Source: Paralvinella palmiformis
Taxonomy: Eukaryota; Annelida; Polychaeta; Terebellida; Alvinellidae
Direction of reading: 5' to 3'
Length of the DNA: 64,000 bases
Assembly: GCA_025642065.1 (NCBI GenBank)
Contig: JAODUP010000160.1
Span: 457,501-521,500, forward strand
Shown here: piece after piece, positions 1 through 10,764 of the stretch
Numbering within the stretch: position 1 is the stretch's first letter
How the letters are laid out: each line of letters opens with the position of its first letter
Made by a program: the position numbers and the translations under genes
The notes under the pieces: generated by a model
The model's database searches: none
What the model was told of the DNA's origin: nothing
The model's input: the letters and a program-made list of their open reading frames with translations, nothing else

Positions 1-2355
1 ATGATATGCAATATGTGCATGGGTATATGGGATAAAAGGGTCACCCAGTGCTAATAGATCTGACTTAGTTTACAGTGCTTCTGTTCGGTGTACCTTCTAG
101 TTGACCAGATCATCCCCAATGACACTTAATTTAATTCTTTCATGCTGGAAACCTGTGAACCGCGAGAATGGTAATTAATTATATAGAGCTGTGAGCTATA
201 AATTATATTTGGGCGATATATTTATATGAGGTTCTTATGACTGGCTACGGTTGGTTTGTTTTATTGTGTTCTTAAATGACTGATTTTTTATTTATTTCAA
301 ATATATTTATACTTAGTGTCCAGTTAAAAATATAAAACAAGGAAACAATATGGATAATACAAACAAGTATATTAAAATTATATGATGTAGACTTAATAAT
401 AGGAATATTGACAATGTACACCTATGGAAAACATGTCAGAAATAAAGAATTTATCATATACAATGTTTGTGTTTGCAAATTTTAGAGGATGCAACATTTG
501 TTTATGAACATTACATTCGTACAATGAATTGAATAAAATTCAATTACATACACTATGGGGATTGAATATAACAGCTGTGGACTATATGTAACATCCGTAA
601 TTACAAGTTTTAGAATATGAGACATCACTTTGTGTTACATTTGTACAATGGATTACAAAAATACAATTACATACACTGTTTTGTATTTATTGAAACAACT
701 ATATTTATAGTGAAAACTCACATACACATAATCAAAAAATTTGAATGTTGGCTAAATGTCCCCCCTGCAAATATTGGCTAAATGTCTGTTGGCTAAGTGT
801 CCCGAATTCATGCCAGAAGGGTGGAAGTTTCCAAGTGCACAACTACACTAAGGCTACTGTTTTTTTTTATCAGACAGCATATCAAGGCAAAGCAACTTGA
901 CAAGTCCATTTGTCTCCTGGCCCAAACTTTACTGTTCCCACATTCAGACTTGAGAGCATGCACCAATATGAACAATAATAATATTTCTCAATTTTTTTTA
1001 AATGTTGCTGATTTATAACGACTTTTGTCTACTTGGTAGACTAAATGGGTCAAAGGCCACAAATATTTTCTCAAAGTTGAGAGCTAAAATGTTATGTGGG
1101 TAGTCTGAGTAAAATAAACAAACTCTAATAATTATGACCATCAACAATTTACAGGCTTTCCTCTGCTTTAATTGATACAATAATAATAAAGCAAATTAAA
1201 AAAGGACTCGTACAAGAGGAGCAATTCAAAGGCACTAACCAATTAAATTACAATATAACATAAAATGTATACATCTAGATATTTAAAAAGTTATAAATCA
1301 AAATTAGAAGTTGTACTAATATGAACATTCAGTATATCAATAAAGCAAACTCAAAAGGCTTGTATGTTAAAGTACACAATCTATGACACAACTCCATATT
1401 AACCACACAAGGAAAACAAACTGTTCTGATTTATTTGAGAATTATTATAGTACATATTTTGCTGTGCACCTGTTAAAAGCGCTCTTAAGTTTGAATGGTA
1501 TATTTCACAGTGAATGTAGGGTGTTCTGATGGGACAGTGGGTAGATCACTGCACTGCAAACTTCCATGTTGTGGGTTTGAATCTGACTCACACCTGTGTT
1601 TGTGGGATCCTTTTCCCTAGGGAGTCGCCCTTGGCCATGTATACCATATATGGCCAGTGCTGATGCCAAACAACACAATTCAATTCAGTCATTGTTTTGA
1701 ATTGTACTTTATATATATATCTATATCGAAATGAAAAACCAAAATAGAGGATGAACAATTTGTTAACTTATTATAGAATATCTGCAAGATTTGATTATCT
1801 AACACTGATTGAATTTTTTTTTTATAAATGTGCACATTGGCTATTATTATTATTGAATTAGCCAATTAATTGATATGATGAGTTACAATAAGTAGGCAGA
1901 ATAGTATATGAAATTGAGGACAGCACTGCTTTTACTGTTCATCACTCATTTCTGTTTCTGTATATGTCTATCATCTTCACTTCCTATCTCCAGTTCCATC
2001 AGATTATAATCAGTAGGTGATGATTTTATGCCTATCCACTCATCTGTTATCATATGCTGCCAAGTTACCATATCACAGTTATAAAGTATATGTATCATTG
2101 AATGATGTGCAAACCCTACAAATGCATTTGCGCAGGGGATGCACAATAAATATATGAAATAAATTGCTGCTAGTTAGGGTACTTTATTAAATCATATAAT
2201 TTTTTTATTATTATAAACCAATTATAACAAATTAGGATCATTACAAGATTGACGAGAATGAAGTGCTATATTTGAGCTATTTCTTATCCTAACAACAAAG
2301 GTTTTTATATTAGGGCTAAAGTGTTTACTGTAATCTCATTAATATCTATTTTCAG
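1..2355. other. AT-rich stretch before first hydrolase exon; no exon recognised
   Basis: I see no convincing coding exon here. By position it is intron or upstream sequence of the hydrolase gene that begins at 2356, whose N-terminal exon is missing. The only structured item is a SINE near 1528-1715. A short run at 1946-2146 (-) is open but shows no recognisable motif. Confidence 0.5.
1528..1715 (+). mobile_element. tRNA-derived SINE
   Basis: An A-box-like region (GGGACAGTGGGTAGATCACT) lies about 30 bases before a B-box-like GTGGGTTTGAATC, the layout of a tRNA-derived Pol III promoter. A core follows with TGTTTGTGGGAT and CTTGGCCATGTATACC. The same core in the same order occurs inverted at 43008-43165 and in part at 22915-23015, so this is a dispersed family. 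It is too diverged to be a working tRNA gene. Confidence 0.6.
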
Positions 2356-2516
2356 AAACCAGAATTAGCTTGCAGTAAGATATTTGGTGACTTCCTTCGA
2401 GCTCACTGCCCTGCACTTTGTCAACAATACTGGCCAACATGGTGGTGTTTTGAAGGCAAAACCCAGACTCTTATCAGAAGCTTAATGAAATCCTACCCAG
2501 AGATGACATATCAAAA
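2356..2516 (+). CDS. ABHD3: hydrolase exon a (first in window)
   Basis: It starts after ttttcag in phase 0 and ends before gtttgt with two bases of the next codon. It encodes 53 residues beginning [10 protein letters not shown], the conserved stretch that directly follows the membrane anchor in ABHD3, with the [14 protein letters not shown] signature. Confidence 0.9.
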
Positions 2517-5500
2517 GTTTGTATCCACAACCTTATTGCCTTAATAATATGATTATTATAATATGTCAAAAGTACGATATGGTAATACATATACCCAATT
2601 GATAAAGTTCATCTTTGGTTATACAGGTAAAACGTTGGCTTAAACTGGGTGTAACTACTAGTGTTATTGGGAAAATCTATTTCAGTCTCTGTCATTACAC
2701 CCATGGTTTTACACACACGCACACACTTTATGTTGCAATTTTGTGTGCAGTATTATTAAGCACAGTGTCTGTTTTATTTTCAGACAGTTTCTGTATCTTG
2801 CTGATGGTGGCCATGTGGCCTTGGATTGGCTTCACAATGATAAGAACAGCAAATATCAAAAAGCAAACAGACCTACAGTAGTAATATTACCTGGTCTGAC
2901 AGGTAGTAGTCATGAAAGTTATGTCAGACATCTAGCGCAGCAGACATTAACGTTAGGATATAGATGCGTTGTATTCAACTACAGAGGCTTCGGGGGAGCT
3001 GAACTTAAGGTACATACAGTACTAAGATGATTTTTAGTCAGTCAGATATTGTACAAGTGATTAAAATCTTATGAGTGTTGTGTATTAGACCATACTTTGA
3101 TGGATTTCCTGTTGTTCAAACTTGCTTTCATAAGTAATGTGTATCCACCAGAATTATTAAGTATCTGTTTGGAGTTATATCGGATACTAATTTTTAATAC
3201 TAATTTTGGTGCTTAATTAATCAATCTACCTTATGATATTAATTCTTATTCTTTTATTAAGTAGGTACAATATTATTTTCAGGGCTGTTGTTCTTATTAA
3301 ATTATTATTTTTATTTGACTCTATAAAGTGCTATAGAGCAAACATAATTATTTTAATAAAATGTATCTAGTTTTGCATATGATATGCCTTAGATGAATAT
3401 TGGGAATACTGTTGTTTTCCAATAATTTTCCATCTTTGTTTATACACACTGTTTATTAAATATTTTTATTTATTTCCCAGATGTATATGGTGCCATTTGA
3501 TTAAGTGTAATTTTTTCAATGCAGTTTTCCCCTATGTTAATTGATATTGAAATTTTAGGGAGTTACTTTATTTTGAATATTTTTACTGTCTTAGCCACGC
3601 ACTGTATCATGCGACTTGCTTGCTTGTATTTTGGTGAGTATCCCCAGGCTGTTGTTTGTTCAGCACAGCCTCTATGGTGCTCATCACATGGCACTTCCTC
3701 TAGACCGCATGGCTTGACGGCCTTTGCTGGGCCAGCGAATTGGAATGATGCATTTTGTTTTCAGGAGGCCCAGAATTTTGTGGGGTTGATGGGTTTTAAT
3801 TATGTAGATCCTCTCTTTTGTACAAGGTTTCCTGATACAGAGATAGCCAAGAAATATGGCAGTTGTCACACAAAAACAAATGTTCTTGTGGAGATGTTAG
3901 TCAGTGATGATTCAAATTTTTTACGTGACGATTATGTGGGATTTTATAAACTGAACCAAAATACCAGTGATAGGCCTACTTGTTCTTGCTGCTGTTCTTT
4001 TCTTTCTCAAATTCCTAGTAGAATCTGTATGCGCCATTGATAATACATGGAGATGTATATTTGTTGTGATCAATTCATGATGACCTAGCTTAATTGTAAT
4101 TATATTTTAATAGAATAAGGTAATTTATGTGGCTTTTATCGATGAAACAGATAAATAATGGCAATGGACAGCCACAGTTTGATATCCTTGCCTCTATGAT
4201 GGTGGATATTTTGATCTTGTTTCACAGCAGTGCAGACTGGGAAAGAATATTCTCATTTGTCATCAAAACCAAGACAGCTTTCTACCACAGCACATCCACC
4301 AAAACCATCAGTAGCTTGACTGTGCACAAAGTTTCCCTCAATATCAAAGGCACAACATATTCTCAGCAGAAACATTCCAATCCTTTCCTGTCTTAACAGA
4401 AATGGGTGCTTGCTACCTATCAAAAACTCATGAAAAAGTGAATCTCTCTACTATACAATGTTAGAACTGAAATAGTGAATCTCTCTACTATACAATGTTA
4501 GAACTGAAATAACATTATATCCAAGGTGATTTGATTTTTTAACTGAATCAACTGATAAATAATACAGTAATCCTATGAAGATTTAGTATAGTGTAGAATT
4601 TGTAGGGTAATCTTGTACTGAAAGTACAGACTTGTGATGACTTAATTGTTATTAAATGTGGGGGAAATCTGATTAAATGAAAACAGCAGTTGAACCTTTC
4701 ACAAAAGAATACCTATGATGTTAAATTATCTTGGTATCGATAAATATGATAATTTACATGGTTTTATGATGTATGGTGTCATGTGAGGCATAGGTTGCAG
4801 TTCACGCAAAAATGATTACTCTTTCCAATTTTCAAATGTTGTCAGCTATATAATACCCTTAATCACATGTTTTATTTAGACTGCTCGAACTTATTGTGCT
4901 GCCAATACTGAAGATCTCTTTGAAGTTATTCAGTCCATTAAGAATCAAATTCCAGATGCACCCTTGTTGGCAATTGGTGTATCACTTGGAGGGTAAATAT
5001 CTGATTGTCATTTATTTTTTGAAACAAGTGTAAAAACTTAGAATAAACAGCTAATAGCTTATTCAGTAAACTTTACAGCTTTTAGAAATTCATACAATAT
5101 TATAATACTATTTATCTTAAAAACATTGTTACTATATGTTAGCTGTTGGTAAGTATTTATTGGTACTGTTTCTTGCCATTTCAGTCTCATTTTAACGAAC
5201 TTTCTAGCAAAGCATCAAGGAAATGAGGGTCTCTTAGCTGCCATGACAGTATCTGCCCCATGGAATGTTTTTGAGTCATCAAAGACACTAGAAGGAACAG
5301 TCAACAGTCTTGTGTTTAACAGACATCTAACAGAAAATCTGAAAAATACAGTGAGAAGGTGAACAACACACACACACCCACACACACATAATTAGTAAAT
5401 ATGGCTGTCTGTTCTAATTATTTTATCTGCAGTACTTAAAACAAATAAGAGAAACAATTAAGTTTTATTTTAATTAGAACTAACAATGTTGTATAGATCA

Positions 5501-6622
5501 TTCTTTATTATTTTGTATTTTGTTTTCTACAGATATGAGCACATGTTCAAGGACAGTGACAAGTTTGACCTTAATAAGGTTTATGAGGTAAAGGAAGAGT
5601 GATTTATGTCAACTTCTGTTGTTCATGTTAAGATTGCATCTTTTGTTTATATCCTAAATCTTTTTTTATATTGAGATTGTAATGAAGATTTTGCCTCTTT
5701 ACTTGAGTACTTGCAGTATCTTCCCCTTTTAAGATTTCATTTGAGAATTGTTGTTTAAATGATTTATGATGGTATTTTATGAGTTATTTTTTATAAAAGG
5801 TAAATCTTTTGCAATTTGCAGAGTAAGACAATCCGTCAGTTTGATGACAGTTTTACCAGCCTTCAATTTGGTTACCATGGTTACAAAGACTACTATGATG
5901 ATGCATGTATACACAACAAAATCCAATATATCAACATTCCACTTCTTTGCCTGAATGCTGCCGATGACCCATTCTCTCCAGAACATGGTACACACACGTT
6001 CACATATATAATTGTGTGTGTGTGTGTGTGTGGTGATCTTGCATAAGATTAATATTCTTAACTTTAATTGTTATGAGATCACCAAGAATATTACTCCCTT
6101 GAAATATAATTAGAACTATTAACTATAACTGTTACTCGAAACTGTGAAACTGATTATCTGGTATATGAAACACACCTGTGCATGGATACACTCAGTCACA
6201 CACATAAAGATACACCTTTATTCATGCATTTCATCATCCCAATAGAATGGTAATGGCCTTTTAGACAGTCGAAAACTAATATAAGGAGAATGATATAGAT
6301 GACGGGTGAACTCTGATATTTATAGTGAACTGGCTTATAAATATCCCCAAAATTATTACTATTTAAAATATTATTAAACCCTTTTAGAACCGGGGCTCAT
6401 TGAAACATTACGCATATGGAGGATAGCTGTGTGTTTATATAGTACTAATTCTGAATTCCAGCAATTCCTCTAGAAGAAGCTAGGCAGAGTAAATGCGTTG
6501 CTATTGTTCAGACATCGCACGGCGGACATATCGGATTCTTGGAGGGTTTCTTTCCTCGTCACACCAGCTTCATGGATCGAGTTTTTGCTGAGTATGCTTT
6601 TTGCCATGTTCGAAAACATTGA
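2356..6622 (+). CDS. ABHD3: ABHD1/ABHD3-type alpha/beta hydrolase (5'-partial, 7 exons)
   Basis: Exons: 2356-2516, 2784-3009, 4880-4992, 5185-5358, 5533-5587, 5822-5987, 6462-6622. All are bounded by AG/GT and joined in phase, giving 351 residues plus TGA. The family (ABHD1/2/3/15 clade) comprises single-pass membrane serine hydrolases; vertebrate ABHD3 acts on medium-chain and oxidised phosphatidylcholines. Visible family signatures are PTWWCFEGK, the oxyanion-loop region [24 protein letters not shown], the nucleophile elbow GVSLGG (Ser codon 4982-4984), the acid motif NAADDPFSP (5954-5980) and the histidine motif [11 protein letters not shown] (His codon 6527-6529). Vertebrate ABHD3 is about 409 residues. 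The missing 55 or so N-terminal residues hold the membrane anchor, and I find no such exon in 1-2355. ABHD1 versus ABHD3 cannot be decided, because invertebrates often have one ancestor-like copy. Confidence 0.93.
2784..3009 (+). CDS. ABHD3: hydrolase exon b, oxyanion-loop region
   Basis: The acceptor is ttttcag and the donor gtacat. It encodes the strand-turn motif [11 protein letters not shown], the [12 protein letters not shown] loop and [12 protein letters not shown], all characteristic of the ABHD1/3 group. It ends in phase 0. Confidence 0.92.
3625..4396 (+). mobile_element. hAT-family transposase relic inside a hydrolase intron
   Basis: Two decayed coding pieces lie in the 3010-4879 intron. 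Near 3830-3930 the reading includes [20 protein letters not shown], similar to the N-terminal part of ZBED/ZMYM-like hAT proteins. At 4139-4396 the reading includes [26 protein letters not shown] and [16 protein letters not shown], the pattern of the hAT C-terminal dimerisation region (SxxxERxFS, then KxxFR-like, then the STxxLxxLL helix). Stops and frame changes separate them. A motif at 3636-3680 recurs at 58840-58885. Confidence 0.55.
4437..4510 (+). repeat. perfect 37-bp tandem duplication
   Basis: Positions 4437-4473 and 4474-4510 are identical over 37 bases, starting AGTGAATCTCTCTACTATAC. There are no intermediate copies, which suggests a recent duplication just after the hAT relic. Confidence 0.95.
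4880..4992 (+). CDS. ABHD3: hydrolase exon c, nucleophile elbow
   Basis: The acceptor is tatttag and the donor gtaaat. It encodes [13 protein letters not shown] and ends inside the nucleophile elbow GVSLGG. The catalytic serine codon is TCA at 4982-4984, and the last glycine codon is split by the intron. Confidence 0.93.
5185..5358 (+). CDS. ABHD3: hydrolase exon d
   Basis: The acceptor is atttcag and the donor gtgaac. It encodes [13 protein letters not shown] and the [10 protein letters not shown] stretch, matching the region after the nucleophile elbow in the family. A (CA)n run begins just after the donor. Confidence 0.9.
5533..5587 (+). CDS. ABHD3: hydrolase exon e (55 nt)
   Basis: This short exon lies between ttctacag and gtaaag and encodes [18 protein letters not shown], equivalent to the HRHMF segment of vertebrate ABHD3. 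Phase agrees on both sides. Confidence 0.88.
5822..5987 (+). CDS. ABHD3: hydrolase exon f, catalytic aspartate
   Basis: The acceptor is tttgcag and the donor gtacac. It encodes [13 protein letters not shown] and the DYYDDA segment. The acid motif [12 protein letters not shown] supplies the catalytic aspartate. Confidence 0.92.
6462..6622 (+). CDS. ABHD3: hydrolase last coding exon, catalytic histidine
   Basis: The acceptor is attccag. It encodes the histidine motif [15 protein letters not shown] (His codon 6527-6529) and ends with TGA at 6620-6622, a few residues after [12 protein letters not shown]. The C-terminus is slightly shorter than in vertebrate ABHD3. Confidence 0.93.
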
Positions 6623-7747
6623 AGCCTTGAAGGAGATGTTCAACGAATGATCAAAAGTCGGGTAGGATGATTACATTGTGGTGGACATCAGTGTACGTAA
6701 GGAATCCAGTTAATTAGGTCAGTTTTATATTATGCAATTTTTGTTCAGGTTTTATTGTTGTCTATTGTATTGCTAATCTAGTCATTATTTCTGTTCCACT
6801 GTGTATCAATGGATTCGTTCTTAGATTGGCAAAGTATTTAACATGTTACACGCTTTTCACATATCAAAAGCAGATGTTTATGGCTAGGATGATAGATTAA
6901 TGTATTACCATTCACAATTGAGATGTTTGTTAAACCGGTTTTATTGTAATCTGTTGTTGAATTGCTTTTTGAAATGTTTTAAGTTTGCTTTGTTCTCTGA
7001 CTGAATATGGACAGTATGAATTAATAGATTTTGTTGTTGTAATTATTAATATTAATAATACTAGTACTGTAATTCCTAGTTCTGTGATATTTATTAATTT
7101 TTACAAAGAAAGGGTATTATTATTATTATTATTATTACATGTTATCTATATTCATCAGTAAAATCAGCTGAATGCTTTAAAACATCATATTCATTGGTTA
7201 GCATTTTACTAATGTATAGTATCATATAGTACTCAAGAGTTGGTAGAAACATGAAATTCTTGCTCACATTGACTGTATATCTGTTACTGTCAGAATTTCT
7301 GTTTATATTTTGTGCAATGGTATATGTGTATCTGTCTATTTATAATGTACTCACACACACACACACACACCCACATAATAAAACTTGTGTAATACAGTTC
7401 TCTAGGGGCATTCAGCTACATTGTTCAACATCTAGAAAAAAGTCCTATCTTGAAAGACAACCCTGAAGAGTATTACCTTGTCTGGTTTTTTAATCCAGAT
7501 AGTCTTCTAAGGTATATTTTTGTTTAGCATTTAGGTAATTGGAAGAGCTTCGTTTTTTGTGGTCTTTTAACATAAGCTATATCTTTGGATGGGTTATCAT
7601 ATAGCCACAGTTTTTTTGTGCTAAGCAAAACAGGGGTAATAAGTTATCTAATGAGATAATATATAAGTGAGCCACCTGACTGGTATGATTAGACAGGTTT
7701 TACTAGATTTTGTAACTAGTACTAATAATTACTGTGTGTATGATATA

Positions 7748-7753
7748 AATAAA
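7748..7753 (+). terminator. candidate polyadenylation signal of the hydrolase gene
   Basis: AATAAA lies about 1.1 kb after the stop codon. Earlier weaker candidates exist, so the true site is not certain. Confidence 0.3.
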
Positions 7754-10330
7754 CATTTGTTTGTTTAGTTTTACTGTTTGTAACAGTCTATTTAGCTCCA
7801 ACAGATGTATAACACCATGTTACAGTTCTCACAGTGACATATATTCTCCAGTTATTATTTACTCATACCAGGTAGTCATATACAACTGACTATTTGTGTG
7901 TGTGTATGTGTTCATTTAAGATTAGGAAATGACTCTGTCTCCAACCATGACTAACAAATGACATGGTTGAGCTGGAATACTCTGAGGTTGTTATTGTTAG
8001 AATATTTCTCATTCTCTGAGAATCTTTAACTTTCCAACTTTATATTTCAATGTCGTGCAATAACAGCAAGATTTCACATGATCAGTCACCCACCGATAGA
8101 GGATTCTTTGTGCTAGTGTTGTGAGCCTTGGGTTAATATCTGGTTGGACACTTTTTTGTATTGAGCTGCTATCAAAATGAGGAACCTAGAATGGCAGCTA
8201 TAAACCATAAATCGACTTGGTGTGGTTCCATTTCTTTGTTTGATCGGCATCAGCTAAACTTGCAGGATAATCCTGACTGGACTAGATAGGTCACATATAA
8301 CTGGAATTAATGGAGAATATTTCACTAATACATGAACCTAACACAGGAAGTGAGGAACAAAATTGTAATGCTTAGTAAATCAATAATTTTCCATTATGCC
8401 ATGTATTTTGAAATGTAACTGTATTTGCATTGAAGTAGAACATTATTCAATACCTAGAAGTGGCGATGTGTCTGTTTAATATTTCTGTATGTAGAAATAG
8501 TGCCGTATCTTGTCTTTATAATTTAATGTCATAACGAATGTGATTTTAATAATGTAACTTTATAGAGTTATGTTTCATTGACAATTGTGATGTTTTCAGC
8601 AGATGAACAATTGTCATTCATTCTTTCAGTTAGCCAATAACCACCTCTATATGGACAATTTACGAGAAATAAAATTACAACAGTAGAATAATATACAATG
8701 GCTAAAAATACTTGTATGCTAAACTTGTGTGTTAAATGGTCCAAGTATCATCTTTAATGTTTTTTGTATACTATGACACCATTCATAGCCTTACTGTTAC
8801 ATAGAATTCTACTTTGAATATGTTGTTACATATTACTGTTAGCCATTGTCATTTATCCAGGTTAACCTGGATAAATGAATCCGTTTTTGTGCTTTGTTTG
8901 ATAATACTTTCAAGTGTCTTCAGTAGATAGAGGTTTCTGCTGCCCAAATACTATTTGGAACTATGAGATATGACTACAGCACACCAGTGTCCAATACCTC
9001 CATTGGCCCCTTGTCTGGCAGTGCACTGGTTGTAAGATCATGTTGATCACATACAAGACCAGAAATGATACTGGTCTATGGTTGCTCAAGGATAAGCAAT
9101 AAGAATGTCATAATTAATTCTGGTTGGTCGTACCAGGAACATCTACAAACTCTTTCTGAGGTTATGTATTAAGCATGAGTGAGCCATGACCGAAGTTCCA
9201 TTTGTGCAAATGTTCATACAAAAATAATAATGTACCAGTAGTTACCGAGTCAGTTAACACAATTTTAGTAAAATGTTTTGCTAAAGGATTTGTTTTTGCC
9301 TGATTTACTTTTTTTTTTTGGTGAATTGCTGGAGTACAGTTTACTGAATGATTTATTATTGATGGGCACTGACTCTAGTGTTACTGGCCATTGCCAGCTG
9401 TTGTAACTTATTTACGGGGTAGACCCTTCATGTTATTCATTTGTCATAAAACAGTAATGGTTGGCCCTCGAAAACTTTCAAGTGTTCACACTATGGAATA
9501 TACATGGCAAGTCTATTAATCACTACGATATACCAAAATTATAACAGTATTATTTGACGTCTTCAACTTTATGTTTATTAATAAGTGATTGATTATTATC
9601 TGATTACACCGTGATGAAGTTACAGAGGCATCATCATTAATAGTTTGTTGGTTTAAATGTTTTGTTTCTGTTTGAAAATAAATCGACCAATAAAATAGTT
9701 TTTATGTTGCCACTGGACAGAATATAAATGATAAGTTTACATAGACATTTACGTAAATCTGGATCTTCACAGATTACTCCAATTAAAATGTTATTCAAAA
9801 GTTACATTGAAATATTCATTTTATCAGAAGCATCTAAAGGATTCTACAAAATACAAGGGCATCATACACCTCGATACAAACTCAAAACAAAGTTTTGTGA
9901 AAACTACCACTTACTTCCATATATATATATATATATATATATATAGATAGATTTATTCAGTGCATAACAATTCTACACACAACTTGTATAATGTGCAATC
10001 TAAGAAATGGATTAATGTAATCAAATTATGTGTCTAACATACTACACATCAGTTTAAAATGTTTTAAGCACTTACCATTTCAAGCTGAATGTAACAATCA
10101 TAAAGTCTACAAGTTATAAGACACATTGGCATTAAGAGGTGTAAAAAGTATTTAATAATTATGTATAAATAAAGCTACATAAATCCAGTTAATTTCAAAA
10201 CACAAGAACATATTTTGACAACTAGGTTATTTGAACTAAACACAATACAAGAACTGATTGTGTTAACTATGACATATCATTTGGCACTCTAATATGCATT
10301 CATTTCTTCACATACACACACACACACACC

Positions 10331-10336
10331 TTTATT
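10331..10336 (-). terminator. candidate polyadenylation signal of the CIMIP5-like gene
   Basis: The minus strand reads AATAAA about 240 bases past the stop codon at 10573-10575, a normal 3' UTR length. Confidence 0.35.
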
Positions 10337-10572
10337 GTGGAACAAAATTAGTGGCATAAATACCAGTAAACCTACTATTATTAGAATATTTTCACTGTTG
10401 GTGCAATACCAACAGCTTAAAAATAATCACAGTATTTAAGGTCTTAATCAATAAAGAATATTAATTTAATGCACTTAATCAATAAAAACAAGGATGGTTA
10501 ATGATGTATGTGTTAATACACGTAACAAAAACAAATAATATTATCTTTAACAAATAACTTCTTTACTGGCAA

Positions 10573-10764
10573 TCAATAACACACCAAATCATCACCCATT
10601 TTCTTTTTACGATTGTGACTGTTAAAACGATACTCTAGAGACTGTATTGTCTGAGCCGTATCTGTGTTCAATCTACCACCATAATTGCCAGCATTGGTAT
10701 TTGGAACATTTTCAGAAAACATATTTACTTCTGTAGGCAACTCTTTTGGAGTTATTGGTCGACC
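10573..10764 (-). CDS. CIMIP5: CIMIP5-like exon 3
   Basis: It starts after attccag and encodes GRPITPKELPTEVNMFSENV onward, ending HNRKKKMGDDLVCY and TGA. The family's FSxxVP and R-L-x-T-x-x-x-Q-T segments are visible. Confidence 0.82.
   Translation of the reverse strand, partial: GRPITPKELPTEVNMFSENVPNTNAGNYGGRLNTDTAQTIQSLEYRFNSHNRKKKMGDDLVCY

Larger units (their letters stand above)
6623..10572. other. convergent intergenic region: 3' UTRs and simple repeats
   Basis: This lies between the hydrolase (+) and the CIMIP5-like gene (-), which point at each other. I see no coding exon. It holds (TAT)n near 7118-7137, (CA)n near 7351-7371 and 10314-10328, and (TA)n at 9921-9945. A short near-perfect palindrome at 8859-8878 (ATCCAGGTTAACCTGGAT) is also present. 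Confidence 0.6.

Noticed and set aside
3519..4040. A 173-codon plus-strand frame as a host gene exon
   Set aside because: Only its last third resembles a protein, and that part looks like hAT transposase. It is not in phase with or needed by the hydrolase exons on either side.
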